From Botryosphaeria dothidea (taxonomy: Eukaryota > Ascomycota > Dothideomycetes > Botryosphaeriales > Botryosphaeriaceae), in assembly GCA_011503125.2 (NCBI GenBank), contig WWBZ02000022.1, positions 124,001-188,000 on the forward strand: 64,000 bases of DNA. The letters are read 5' to 3'. Under the pieces are notes generated by a model, which was given only the letters and a program-made list of their open reading frames with translations, ran no database searches and was not told where the DNA came from. Shown here one piece after another: positions 37,658 to 49,769 of this stretch; position 1 is the stretch's first letter, and each line of letters begins with the position of its first letter. Made by a program: the position numbers and the translations under genes.

Positions 37658-40597
37658 TCAAGAATTGTACAAGTAGGCAGCCACCACCCCTCCCCATCCG
37701 CCTTTGTTCATGCTGGATCCCGCAATGCTCCAACCGCCGCTTTTAACCATGGTCGTTACTTTATGCACATTCGTGCCATACAGATAAATCCTGGTCGACA
37801 CGTCATCGATGTCAATTGCCTCTTGCTGGCAGTCGTAGTTACACTTCTCGCCCTGGTTTCCGGTGAAAAAGGTCCACAAGCAGCCACCGTACAGGAAAAG
37901 GCTGGCACTCCCGGAGATCTTTTCAAACAACGCAGCACCGCAGTACCCGCCGCCACCAGCGCCACAGTGTGCAAAGTCCGGATCACTGGGCTGCAGGTCA
38001 TATGTCCATGGCCACGGTGCCACAGTCCCCGAGTTGACGCCCTGCCAGTACGGCGTCTCCGACTGCTGCATCGCCGCAAAGACATTCTGCGCACCGTTGA
38101 AACTGTACTGATAGAGCGTACTGTGCTCCATCGACGTGCCGATCAGCCATGTCCCGGCCGTCGCCTCTACCAGCATCCCTCGTCCCGTAGCGATGTTCTG
38201 CGTGTAGACGGCATCCAGGTCGTGATCTGCCGTCCAGCCCCACATATTCTCGATATACGAGCTTGATGAAGCCGTCAGGTGAATTAGGCCCCACGCGGCT
38301 CTGCAGGCCGCGGGCGAGCCGCGGCAAGAGGTCTGTACGCTTGAGCCAGCCGCGCCACCGACCCGGATATGCGAGTTGATCAGGGCAACGGAGCCGGGCT
38401 GGTCGCCCGCCATGTTGACTTCAATGAGCTTGCAGCCAGGCAGGATTTCGCTGACCGTAAACATCATGTCAACAATCTGCGCGACACCGACGTCGCCAGG
38501 AGCCCCAATTTGAATCATGGGGGTTGGTGCTGCTGGGTTCGCGAAGATAGGACCTTTGGCGCTAACGACCGAGGCGTATGCGTCTCCGACAAGACGCGTG
38601 CCGCGAGGAACGAAGATTGTGCTGCTGACGATGTACGTGCCAGAGGGGAAGTATATCACTTTGCAACCGGCGTACTGTGTTAGAATTGCATTGATGGAAT
38701 TTGTGTCGTCGGTTGCTCCGTCACCGAACACAGGATGGTCCAGCACGCTCTTGATGTTAAGGATTTGGGAAGAGTCGTACTCGCGGAACGAGGGTGGCTT
38801 CATGACGAAATAATTTCGACCATTGAGCAAAGAGCGTGAGCGAGGCGTGTAGGTCGTAGCACCCTGTTGAAGTGATGGATATGGATTTCCTGGATTATAC
38901 TGCACCGCTCGTTAGTCGTGCTTGGATAGAAGGAATTCAGACGGCGCCAGCTCACCATTTGACCACGGACCCAGGTATTGGGAATGCTGCCATTCACAAC
39001 GACGGTGCCGCCTAGTTTGACGGTGTCACCACCATCGCTTCGGATATTTTCGAGTACAAGCTGGTTGTAGCCATTGACAGACGCGTAGCTGGAGATGAAC
39101 ATGCCAGACTTGACGACCCAGCTGTCAATGACGGTCAGACTGCCAGAAGTCTCACTTCCGTCGAGACATACACCAACGCCAATGCACTTCGGAACGGATC
39201 AGCGGAGAAAATACCAAGGAGTAGAGGAACATACCGTAATATCCAAGAACACGCAGTCGAAACCTTTACCTATGTCAGTTCGCAAAAAATCTACTCCTTG
39301 TTCAAAGAACTTACAATCAACAATCGCCCCAATGTCGCAGCCGTAGAAAGCCACCGACTTGACCAACCATTGCTGACCTTTCAAATCCATACCCACAGCA
39401 CCTCCATAGAACGAGAGGTCGTTCAGGATGATGTTACTGTTATAATCAGACAGCGTACTGCACACCAATTAACATCCACTCTAAAGAATCCTCATGTCTT
39501 TAACAAGCGAATAACAACTGAAGCCAGGGAATCGCAAACTTGACACATACCTCAACCCGACATGTCGTCCACCCGCCGGCATCACGAAGCTCACGCCCGT
39601 CAACTGCGTCCCCTGACTCACCGTCCAATCCACCAACACCAGCTCCTCCTCCGCGCCCACGGCCGTCGAATCGACCACCACGTTCTTCAAGCCGATGTAG
39701 AACCCATTCGTCCCCGGCAACCCTGGCTCCCGCCCGCACACGACGCATTCTCCGACAAACCCCTCCGCGACCCGCAGCACCGGCGGCGCCACCACGTCGC
39801 CGACGATTACCGTCCCGATCCAGAGCTGGAGTGGTGCGTCGAGCACGTATGTGCCGGGCGGCAGGTAGACGATCGCCGGGAAGAGCGTTGACGCGAATTC
39901 GGCCCCGCGCGTGCTGGTGTTGCGGAAGGTAGGGGGTAGGTAGGGGCCGCCGTAGTTGATGGCTGCTTGGATGGCGGAGGTCGAAGGGAAAAAACCGTTT
40001 GGGTCGGCGTAGTGGTCGAGTACATTGCGGTGGACGGGGTAGGTTTGGTTGATGAGGGGGGGGAGGAAGGGGGAGTGCGCGGTGCTGTGGTCGATTTCAG
40101 AGTACCACCAGGTTTCCGGGTAGGAGGGGGTGAGAGGGCTACAGGTTGGTGGGGATCCAGTGGGTGGTGTTGGTTCAGATGTTGGGGATGGATCCTCGTA
40201 GGGGAAGGGTGGCCATGGGTATTGTGAGAACACGGGCGACGGGAATTCCACAGAGGTAAATGAGGCTCTAGGTATGGTAAGCTTTCTGGATGATCGAATA
40301 ATATTTGATTTTGAGGATTTCTAAGGGGGGTGCGCTGTATCGTTGGATTTCTGGGTTGGTTCTGTTATCCAGAACCAATGGGAGCAGGAGATCACCCACA
40401 TCAGAAAGGTGAAAATCGAAGCAAGCAGAAAAGGAAACAATCTGAAATTACACATACGTCGAATCCGATGTGGCATTGGCATCAGAAGCCTCAGCAACAG
40501 TATCGCTCTCCCATTGTCGTTGTATCAACCGCTCAGGAGCAACAGCAACAGTGGCTACCAGCGGCAACGCAGCCAACATAACCACAGCCGACTTCAT
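37658..40597 (-). CDS. secreted GH55 exo-beta-1,3-glucanase
   Basis: Six exons join in frame: 40597-40458, 40267-39551, 39457-39315, 39263-39235 (or from 39269), 39186-38956 and 38899-37658, giving about 833 residues. Exon 1 encodes a hydrophobic signal peptide (MKSAVVMLAALPLVATVAVA) and a short acidic pro-region. The mature protein has two parallel beta-helix (Pectate_lyase_3) domains. The first runs from WWYSEIDHSTAHSPF through VHRNVLDHYADPNGFFPSTSAIQAAINYGG and FPAIVYLPPGTYVLD. The second runs from DHPVFGDGATDDTNSINAIL through VIYFPSGTYIVSSTIFVPRGTRLVGDAY to WGWTADHDLD. This is the family 55 layout; these enzymes release glucose or oligomers from beta-1,3-glucan such as fungal cell wall or callose. 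The tiny exon 4 has two possible in-frame acceptors 6 nt apart. The link of exon 1 to exon 2 rests on splice sites and phase only. It diverges from another secreted hydrolase. Confidence 0.85.
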
Positions 40598-42943
40598 CTT
40601 TTCTACGGGAAAAATCGGAATGGCATACAGAGAAGTGCAGCACACTAGAAATTTGAATGGACTTTATTCGCACAAAAGAATGTACTGTCACCACAGCAGA
40701 GTCTCTCAAGTCTTCCGCTTGCAGGGCACCGGGCCGAGCTGAGAGCACACGTCATTGTTGTTCATCTCTTTCCGGAATTGACAGGGATTATATGTGATGA
40801 AAAACTCATGTTCTAAACTCGAAAAGAATGCGAAAACTCGGAAAGAGGCTCTGCGTCCCCCATTCGGACATCCCTGGCTTCGCTTAATACCTCTCGCTCT
40901 CCGGCCTTCCGCTCTGGGCCACAGAATTAAATTGAAAACCATAATCGCATTACTAATGAACTGCTCCGGTTTTGTTTGCATCGTTGCCCTTGGCAGCATC
41001 TTTGTCGATATGTTGAACAGGAAGGACCGTAAAAAGTTCCACCAGATTACGGATCGTCCAAAAACAACACAACCTGGCCCAACCTTTCCTCTCCCAGGGG
41101 ACAGAGTGGAATTCTATTGGGAAGTATGGGTTTTAGCAGCCCACCTTCAAAAGGTTGTCATTCTCCTCGGAGAACCTCGAAATCCGCCGAATGCGCGGCA
41201 CTAGTGTTGATAAAGCTTTAAAAACTCCAAAAATAATACTGTGCATATGTCCCACACTTTCCTGAGCAAACTTCAAGTATGTTTGGCCAAAAACTGCAGA
41301 AATCGTTTTTTTTTTTGCGACTTCATTACGAGAGGGTTGGGAAAGGTATTCATGTGCTTTTAGCAGGAATCTCACAGAACAGGGCCTACACATATACGTC
41401 TAAGCTCTTAAACTTTTGCTATCATCTCGCCTCCTCAGTGTTCATTCATCGACCCTGGGCGATCCTCTGTTAGACCTTTGGTCACACCCGGGATTTCAGC
41501 GAGCTACTGTCAACAGCGTCAATAGTGAGACCGGTATTCGGTCACAGTGCTATTTCCAGGTAGTAGCGGTATTGGAAGGATACTGATCTAAATAAGATGA
41601 CGATCTTCGTCCTAAGTGGTGGCTCTAAAAGTTCGATTACTGGTTCGGGTAAGCACTACGCTCCGGCCTTGCTGGATTTGGCGAAGCCGACTGCCGCCGC
41701 GATTGTAGCCGGACCAGAATTTTCTGAGGCCAAGACGGCCTGATGGCTAAGATCGTGTCTCTACCGGGGCCCATGCTTAGGTTCAACTTACGACTAAGTT
41801 ATCGTGTTGCGTCAATGGGTAGCACCATGCCGTTTGCCTCGGTCTGGAGCATCGGAAGCCACTGGAGTCCAGAATAAGCGCAATCTGCGTTCGAATCCTT
41901 GCTCACTTACGCAATGTGGCATTTTCGCCTGCTAAGAGGCTACAGCTATCGGTCTCAGCCTTGCACGCTCAGCTCATGGGGGCCAATACTGCTACAGACC
42001 CAAGCAGAATTAGCCCCATATGCAGCTGGGTGACTCAGAATTCATCGCCAAAAAAAAAAAAAAACGCCGTTTCCGCCCCATTTTCTCTCGCCCTGTTCGT
42101 CATTCTTGAAGACCTCATCATTTATGCAAGCCACTGCGGATGAGGAGCTGAATCAAGTTCACAACAGAACCTTCACTCTACATTTGTTGCTCCAATTTTG
42201 TGCTCCATAGCTGCCACCCAGCGGCTCAGAGCAGCCCGGCGGTTCGGAATGACAACGCGGCTGCAGAGCACAGACAACTGCAGCCTCTCCATCCACCTTC
42301 AGTCTCGTATTCACACAATTTGAGGGTTGGACTACCCTGAAGGAGCAGCTCACTCGAACAAACCTGACGTTAAGCTTCTTCGAAGCTCACCTCTTAGCCC
42401 CATCGCGGACTTTGCTGATGCCGCCGGAATTGCCTATTCGGGTAATCTTTCAGGGACATGTCCGGGGTGAAGCAGCCACCAACGGGCCGTCACGTAGCCG
42501 CCACGCCATGATTCTAGCAGAATCCTTCAACACGTCTGTCATTTTGGCTTGATTCAATGTTTCCATGGGGCTGCAGAGGGGGCCTTTCCTCTTTAGGGTA
42601 ACATCCAGCCACCCTTGCGTTGACTTGGAGCAAAAGCATCTCGAACTTTTACCGGGCGGGTCCAGCTACGCTCTGATTTCATCGCCTATCCTGGAAGTCA
42701 GCACTTGATGAGCAGAAGATCTACAGTTACATCAAGGTTTGGAAGAAGCAACTACGCTTGCGCCTGCATGGCTGTTTGAGGTTACGAGTGGACCGGCTTC
42801 AGCCTGGTGTGAAGCTGAAAGTGACCATCTCACCATCGAACACAAATATATAAAGGCTCAGAATCTGCAATAATAATTAACATCTATCATCAGGAGCTTC
42901 CCTCACCATTTCCCTATACCTCATCTAGATCTCTGCGTTCCCA
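40598..42943. promoter_or_regulatory. divergent region between two secreted hydrolase genes
   Basis: 2.35 kb separate the start codons of the GH55 gene (-) and the GH23-like gene (+). No supported gene lies inside. Poly-A and poly-T runs occur near 42050 and 41308. A tRNA-like stretch near 41740-41910 does not fold into a full cloverleaf. Confidence 0.5.
42847..42856 (+). promoter_or_regulatory. TATA box of the GH23-like gene
   Basis: The sequence TATATAAAGG lies 88-97 nt upstream of the ATG at 42944, a typical distance for a TATA-driven inducible fungal gene. Confidence 0.7.
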
Positions 42944-43696
42944 ATGGCACCAATCAAGCTTTCTTGGACACTTCTCAGCGCTCTCCTCACCACCACCGCC
43001 TACGCCCAGAGCGCCAACCCCGGCATCGGCAAGAACCCAGCCGCCGAAGGCGCCACCGAAGACGTCACGCCCGGCAGCGGGCCCAACGGCAGCGAAGAGT
43101 GGTTCAACACGGGCCTGACCGACTCGGGCTGGAACCCGCCCTTCCTCGACTTCACGACCCTCTACCACATCTCGCGCGACCAGTTCTACTCGGGCGCGGG
43201 CCGCAGCTGCGCGCAGTACAACGACTACTTCCAGCGGGCGGGCGACAGCCACGGCATCGACCCGGCCATCCTGGCCTTCATCGCGATGCAGGAGTCGTCA
43301 TGCAACGCCGACGCCGGCGGGCCGACGCCCGGCCTGATGCAGGTGTCGTGCGCCAACTATCCCAACGGCCAGTGCACGGATTCGCTCGACGACAATGTCA
43401 ATGCCGGCGCCAACTACCTGCGCCAGCAGCTCGATGCGTACGGAAACAACGCTCTGCTGGCCATCGGCTCGTACAACGGCTGGTTTCCTGCCGGCAGCGG
43501 GCTGAACGGGAACAAGGGGATGACCGAGGGGTATCCGTGCTCGGACGAGGGCAGGGCGAACGGCTTGCCGCAGAATCTTGATTATCTGCAAGAGACGCTG
43601 AATGGTTGGTTTACCGGCCAGGACCCGTATGGCGACCAGAGCTGGATCGGGACGTACAACTGCCAGGGTCAGTGTGGGAACGGAAACAAGTGTTGA
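42944..43696 (+). CDS. secreted lysozyme-fold protein, GH23/SLT-like
   Basis: A single exon of 250 residues. Residues 1-21 form a signal peptide ending TTTAYA, so the mature protein starts near Gln22. The catalytic domain spans about 85-235. It contains GIDPAILAFIAMQESSC, with Glu117 at the position of the catalytic acid in soluble lytic transglycosylases, followed by GGPTPGLMQVS, the GLMQ-type motif of the same fold. The segments NVNAGANYLRQQLDAYGNNALLAIGSYNGW match the later helices. Eight cysteines suit an extracellular protein. Fungal members of this family are generally regarded as muramidase-like enzymes acting on bacterial peptidoglycan, though few were tested. The family call rests on these motifs. 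A TATA box precedes the gene and a secreted beta-1,3-glucanase gene diverges from it. Confidence 0.87.
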   Translation: MAPIKLSWTLLSALLTTTAYAQSANPGIGKNPAAEGATEDVTPGSGPNGSEEWFNTGLTDSGWNPPFLDFTTLYHISRDQFYSGAGRSCAQYNDYFQRAGDSHGIDPAILAFIAMQESSCNADAGGPTPGLMQVSCANYPNGQCTDSLDDNVNAGANYLRQQLDAYGNNALLAIGSYNGWFPAGSGLNGNKGMTEGYPCSDEGRANGLPQNLDYLQETLNGWFTGQDPYGDQSWIGTYNCQGQCGNGNKC

Positions 43697-46600
43697 GGAG
43701 AGAAAAGATGATATTGCTTGACTGTTTTGTTGAGAGGTATGAGGTGTAGTATGTTGGCTGGGTGGGATGAACCGCGCTGTTGTTCGGGAGTTTGCATGAG
43801 ATGAGAACTCCTAGCCTCCTTCGTTCCGTTATGTAAATATTGCTTCTTTTGAATACATATTCTCTCTTAAACCGTGTGTGGGTATGCTCGTAATTAATCC
43901 GGATGAAAAGAGCCCGATGCTTTCTCTACAAGGGGAGGTGGCAGTGATGTGGGGTTGCCGGTCGGACCGCCCAGCCTTCAGGAGGTTTCCACACAAGATC
44001 TCTCGCCTACCACTGCTGACTTCAGAAAATCAAACGGTTCAAGCTTTTTTGAGAGCGAATCCGCGGATGATCTCCTCAAGGAAAGAAAAATGGGCATCGC
44101 TGATACCCTGACAGCCATCCAGCCATCCCACATCCAGGCCCACCCACACCTTCGTCCTCGTCCCATACCATCACCATACCATCAGTAACGCAAGCAGTCC
44201 AGCACGCAATGCCTCGTCCAAACCGCATCCGTATGAAACGACCCGTAGCACCGCCCTACTGCGCGCGCCAGACGCGCGGCTGGGGCGGTGGTCCCCGTGA
44301 AAGCACGAGTGCTACAAGACAGATGCACGGCGGCAGTGTCAGAGGTGTTCGCGGCTGGAACTGGCAGATACAAACGTCGGGAATAAGACCAAGGGTGACG
44401 CGAGGGTGGGATTCACAGCGTGGACGTCTGCGAGCTGAACGTGTCGTCCTCTTGGTTGTCTTGCACCTGAGAGGGCGGCCACCTGCACTCGGAAGAAGGC
44501 TTGCTGCTGAAGTTTGTCGTAGACAAGCTGTCTGCTGATGTTGGACAGCGTTGGAGGCTCTGAGTCAAAGCCACGGCAGTTTCCTTGAAAACGAGATAGT
44601 GGTTGCTGGATGGAAATGAAGTGGAAGTATGATGGAGTGGTAAGAGTGTAGAGCAGAGGCAAGATACTCTTAGGCAAACGCGGACTGCACGGGGCGATTC
44701 AGCGGCGACGAAAGGCCTTCGCACTCGCCACGGCTGCATAGTATCGCATCGGAAAGCTTTCCACGACCGTTTTCTGAAAGCACATCGTGAAGAAAGAGAA
44801 GTCGCACCCAGATCCGGCATCTGCCGCTCGTGGGAGTACAAAACTGCATCGACCAGGGTCTGCTGAACCCCCCTTACTCACCTTCATCAGAACCAGGAAT
44901 CTCGACCCCCGCAACATTCTGGTGATTTCTGCAGGTAGACGGAATAAAGCGTGATCTGCGCATATTCGATGAATTCCTCAAGGGATTATCGTGCGTAGCA
45001 GTCCGTCGTGTCTCAGTAAGGGCGTCGAATCTTCGATGACAGATGCATCTCAACGACGTCGACCTGGAAGACCCGGTTGCAGATGAAATGAGATGCGGCA
45101 TATACGGAAGTACTCGGGGAAAGGCGCCCGGCGTAGGAACTGGAGCTCACTGCGAGACGTGCGCGATGCCGAAGCAGCGGTGTGGCGCGAATGCGGAGAT
45201 GGGCCTCCGCAGTAGAGCACACAGACACTTCGATATAGCGGATGATTCACTGCGCGCGATTGGCCAAGAATGACTCTGGAACTTTACAAGTCGGCTTATC
45301 GATGGGAATTTCGAAATAGCAGATTTCCCCGATCTTCACGGTTGTGGCAGGCGCTCCGCATCCCCTTTCTTTACGGCCTCCGTCCACATCCGTCACCGGC
45401 AGAGCATTGTCAATAATGGCTACGCATTCGGCTGTGCTTCTGCTAGGACAAAGATTTGAAGCACCGCATCTGCAGCCTGTCCCTTCCTTTGCGGTTGACG
45501 AGGAGATAGACGGCAGCATGACGCGATGCGCGGGAATATGATGGCTGTGTAACGCGGTGGCGGATCAGAACACACAGCGTAGACGTGCTGAATGAGGCAA
45601 GGCGGGTTCAGCGCCTTGTAGGACCCCTGAAGAAAGGGTGGCAGGGCTGGCGCGAAGAAAGGGTGTTTTCCATTCTTGTCGAAGCGACAAAGCCGGGGCG
45701 CGGCTATTGGGCGGTGCCTGGCCTGCTGTCGCACAATCTTGGTGCGGCGTGAAACCGGATGGCTGGAATCTTCTCACAGATCTGCGGCCGTTATGTCTTT
45801 CATTGTGAGGCTGATGCAAGGGCGGAGAGGGAGAAGTCGTAGGGCTTGGCGAGAGCTCCCTGAAGAATAGCTTGGCATCAGGGCTAACCACACGCCTCTG
45901 GTGTCGACTTGGGACAATGACAAGCAGTTGGACGCGCAAGGGCGCATGTTTGCAGACAGGTTTGTTTGGAAAAGCGCCCCTAGTATTCGTGCAGAGCGCG
46001 GTAAGGAAGAAACACTGAGCACCAACAGCGCCAAGTCACACCTCCAACAACACTGACACCCGCGCGCTTTCGGCAACCAATGTCATTTCCGGCCAGGCAA
46101 GCTGCAGCAACAGCATCGTAAAGGCCGCGTCATTCGGGGCGATAAGGCTCGATGCGAATCAGGGCGCAGTATAGCTTCCCAAGCCGTCCCGACCTCATTC
46201 ACTGAGGGATCGACGTGGCCAGGGTCGATCGCAGCATGCAGAGGCTGTTTGTAGCAGCGCGGAGTGCCAAGGCGACGGCGGGCACGTAGATCGGGCTATG
46301 TGATTCCTACTTTTGGGCCGTCCGGGGCGCTGGCAAGGGACTCTACCGGGAAAGTGGGAGATGAACTGGCATAGCCCGCAATTGACAACAGACACTGAGT
46401 GTTTTAGTGCAGGAGCGTGAGCAGAATAAGCACAAGACAGGCAGTGCTGACTACGCGTAAAATTGCGTTTAGGTGCTGCTGCGGGCGCCAACTCTGGGCT
46501 GTCAGACTAGCTGGTGGCGCTGCGCGCAGAAATAGCAGCACGCGGGAGCAAGATCGGCAGAGACAACGGTGCACATGTTGTCGGACGGCAAGACAGGGCG

Positions 46601-47754
46601 ATGTGAGCATTCCTGGTCTGCGTGGACAAAGGTGTGGGTGGGCTGGACGCACGCGGGAGGCAAAGGGAGGGCGTCTGAGGAACCAAGCTAGCCATGGATG
46701 CAATCTTGCCATAAACGAAGGGGAGATGAGGGCCAGCTCGGGTGCTCGGGACCCCTACTTCGTCTGGCGCTGGTGCCGGAGGGCCCTGTTATTTGGCCAC
46801 GGGGGAGCGCCGGAGGGCCAAGAGCGGCTGCGCGATATTCGAGACGGCGCGAAGACGTCAAGCGTTCCGCGCTCAGCGGCCAAGTAATTGCGCTCAGTGG
46901 CCGGTGCTCCGCTTCGCCCGCAAGTCTTGGGGGCAGCTGAGGGCGCCGCCAAGGGACTCAGAATGGCTGGGCGTGTCGGGACAAGCACTCTGGCAGTGGT
47001 GCGACAAGCCGGCAGACGGCTGCTCAGCGGCGACGCAGGGCTTGCGCGAGCCCTCCTGCTGCGGGGTGCCGGGGCGAGGGCGAGAGTCATGGCATCGGAT
47101 AGCATGGCCGGGGCTGGCAGCTGGGCGCGGTGAGGGCGGTCGGCGGCGAGGGCGACCAAGGGCGCTCTGCGTGAGGAGGCGGCAGGCTGAGGATGGATGG
47201 CGCTGATACGGGCGCGTGGGCGAATGGCGGTGGTGCAGGCTGCGAGTTGCCGGCGGAGCGACGCGCTAGGCAAGTTGCAAGAATGCCAAGAGGCATGGCG
47301 CTCATGGGTGCATGGGTGCGGCCGCTTCTCGTAATGCAAAGCGACGCAACGCGCGCAGAAGGGGGCTGTGCTGCCCGTCGGCGCCCGAATGGATAATTAG
47401 CCGGCGCCTGCTCCAGCGCTGCTGCTTGGTCCGACGCTGCGCCAACGCCCCCAGCTGTGCCGAGAAGCAGCGGACCAAGTCCTCCCCGCCTGACCCGGCA
47501 CGCCTAGAAATCTCAAAACGCCCGCACGCCCCAGCCCTCTGTCCTCCTCTCCCAAGCCCGGCGTGCAACGGCACGAGACTCTTAACACCCAGCTTCCGCC
47601 CGATCCCAAGAGCGCGACGAGAGCCCGCCCTTAGCACTTGACCCTCTTCTCTAAAAGTCTTTTTTTGCTGCGCGCCCTCACCGCATCCGCGCTCTGTGCT
47701 TCCGCCAAGCCAAGACCCGACACCCACTCACCACCACCGCGCGCCTTCTTGGCC
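43697..47754. promoter_or_regulatory. 4 kb upstream region of pacC
   Basis: No supported gene. From about 46.4 kb the DNA is GC-rich with overlapping frames on both strands that I regard as chance. The notable content is a series of GCCAAG hexamers (listed separately). Confidence 0.5.
45263..47753. promoter_or_regulatory. cluster of PacC consensus sites (GCCAAG) upstream of pacC
   Basis: GCCAAG occurs, on either strand, at 45263, 45845, 45871, 46030, 46266, 46817, 46879, 46948, 47285, 47704, 47709 and 47748; GCCAGG at 45717, 46092 and 46218. PacC binds GCCARG. About one to two GCCAAG copies would be expected by chance in 2.5 kb, so the set is enriched. Two overlap each other just 5' of the start codon. 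Alkaline autoregulation of pacC, known in Aspergillus, would explain it. Confidence 0.6.
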
Positions 47755-49769
47755 ATGTCGGCCGTCGCTGAGAATCCCTCTGCAGCGCCCGCTGCGCCGC
47801 CCGCGCAGACCGCGAGCACGCCGCAGCAGCAGCACCAGCAGCCTGTTGCCCAGGCACAGACGCCTGCCACCTCGCAGCCGCCCGCCACGCCCACCACTGC
47901 TGGCGCCGGCGACTCGCTGACCTGCCAGTGGCAGAGCTGCGGCGAGCGCCTGAGCACCGCCGAAGCACTCTACGTGAGTTTCTCTGCGCTCTCCACCCAG
48001 CTTCTGCCAAAACGCTAACCGCCGCCGACAGGACCATGTGTGTGAGCGTCACGTTGGTCGCAAGAGCACCAACAACCTCAACCTGACCTGCCAGTGGGGC
48101 AACTGCCGCACCACGACGGTCAAGCGCGACCACATCACTTCTCACATCCGCGTCCACGTTCCGCTGAAGCCGCACAAGTGCGACTTCTGCGGCAAGGCCT
48201 TCAAGCGCCCCCAGGACCTGAAGAAGCACGTGAAGACTCACGCCGACGACTCTGTTCTCCTTCGCTCGCCCGAGCCCAACCGCGGCAACCCTCACGGAAG
48301 CGCCGGAGGCGCCTACCCAGGCCAGGCTGGCAAGCGTAAGTCCTTCTCCTGCAGCGATGTTCCAGCAGCACCGTGTTCTCCTGGCCCTCCGTTTTTCAGT
48401 TCTAATACGTCCCGCAGATGTCGCTGACTTGCAGGCGCTTGCTGGTGCAGCGAGCGGTTTCTACCAGGATGGCATGGGAGCCAACTCAGCTTACGGCCAC
48501 CCCGGTGCGGCTGCTGGCGGCGCTTTCTACGGCGGTGCCCCCACGAACTCGGCCTATGGCCCTGTCTACTACGCCGTCAACCACCAGCAGAACCTGCAAA
48601 GTGACTATGAAGTTCGTAAGAAGGCCACTTTCGACGCCCTGAACGAGTTCTTCGGCAGCGTCAAGCGTCGCGAGATCGACCCCACCACCTACTACGATGT
48701 AGGCCAGCGCCTCATGGGCCTCCAGGGCCAGCTGCCGCTTCTTGCCGGCTATGGCGGCCCTGAGTACCACTCTGGTCCCGCTGTCGTCTCCCCAACCGGC
48801 CACGGCCCGACGCCTTCTCACCAGTACTCGCTGCCTATGCCCAGCTTGCCCAACCTGAGGACCAAGGGCGACCTTTTGGATGTCGACCAGGTCCTTGAGC
48901 AGTTGCAGTCGACCATCTATGAGAACCCCAAGCAGGCTGCTGCTGCAGGCGTCGCTCAGCCCGGCGCTCACTACCTCCACTCTGGCTTCAACTACCGCTC
49001 CAGCAATTCGCCACCGGGAACGCACGCTCAGCAGCCTCAGTCGTCTCACGCGACCACTCTTGCGCCGCTCTCCGCGCCGCAAACCGAGACTCCTGCGCTC
49101 ACTCCTGCGTCAAGTGTGATGTCTTACGCCTCGGGTCAGTCGCCTGGCTCTGTCCACTCTGGCAACAACAACATCTCGCCCGTGTCTCGTCCCACCGGCT
49201 CGATGTACCCCACTCTGCCCTCTGTTAGCGCGATGTCGGATCCCTCGGGCGGCTACCCTGCGACTAGCAACGCTCCCAACCTTGCTCCTTTCGACTCGGA
49301 CGGTCGTAGGAGATGGTCGGGCAACCAGCTGCAGAAGTCCCGCCCTTCGCGCGACATCGATGCCATGGACATGTCGGACAACGACTCGACTCCCAGCGCA
49401 TCACGCCGCAACTCGCTCGACCGTGACGGTTTGCGCAAGGATGTTCACAAGCTCGCTCTTCAGTCGCCTCCTCCGCTTGACCCTTCGCTTCGCTCTCCTG
49501 GCGAGCAGTCTGAGGTCGCCTCTGAGCACCAGTCAGAACAAGGTGCCTCGGAACAGGACAACGAGGCCTGGGTTCAGAACATGCGCATGATCGAGGAGCT
49601 GCGCGCCTTCATCAAGGTGAAGCTCGAGCGTGGCGAGTTCGAGGACGAGAACGGATCGTCAGACGTCAAGCAGGAGAGCTCGGACGAGCGCCGCGGCTCC
49701 GATCCCAGTATGTCGGAGGATGCGCGTAGTCTGTATCCCGTCCTACGAGCCGTGCAAGACGGCGAGTAA
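47755..49769 (+). CDS. pacC: pH-response transcription factor PacC/RIM101
   Basis: Three exons, 47755-47973, 48032-48335 and 48418-49769, join in frame to 624 residues. Three C2H2 zinc fingers lie at residues 57-80, 93-115 and 123-143; the third reads [21 protein letters not shown], as in all PacC proteins, and contacts GCCARG DNA. The conserved segment [37 protein letters not shown] follows. Two YPxL motifs, YPTL near residue 438 and YPVL near 614, match the pair that binds the Bro1-domain protein PalA and flanks the signalling protease site in Aspergillus. PacC is cleaved in alkaline medium, first by the calpain-like PalB, then by the proteasome, to an activator of alkaline genes and repressor of acid genes. 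A Gln/Pro/Ala-rich N terminus and Ser-rich middle are disordered. The basic RRRWSG patch may be part of a nuclear signal or interaction surface. Confidence 0.95.

Noticed and set aside
41740..41910. tRNA-like stretch with GGCTAAG and a TTCGAATCC motif
   Set aside because: The T-stem and acceptor stem do not pair, and the spacing between halves is too long for a tRNA even with an intron.
46755..47339. 194-codon minus-strand frame upstream of pacC
   Set aside because: Ala/Arg/Pro-rich shadow of GC-rich promoter DNA with equally long frames on the other strand.
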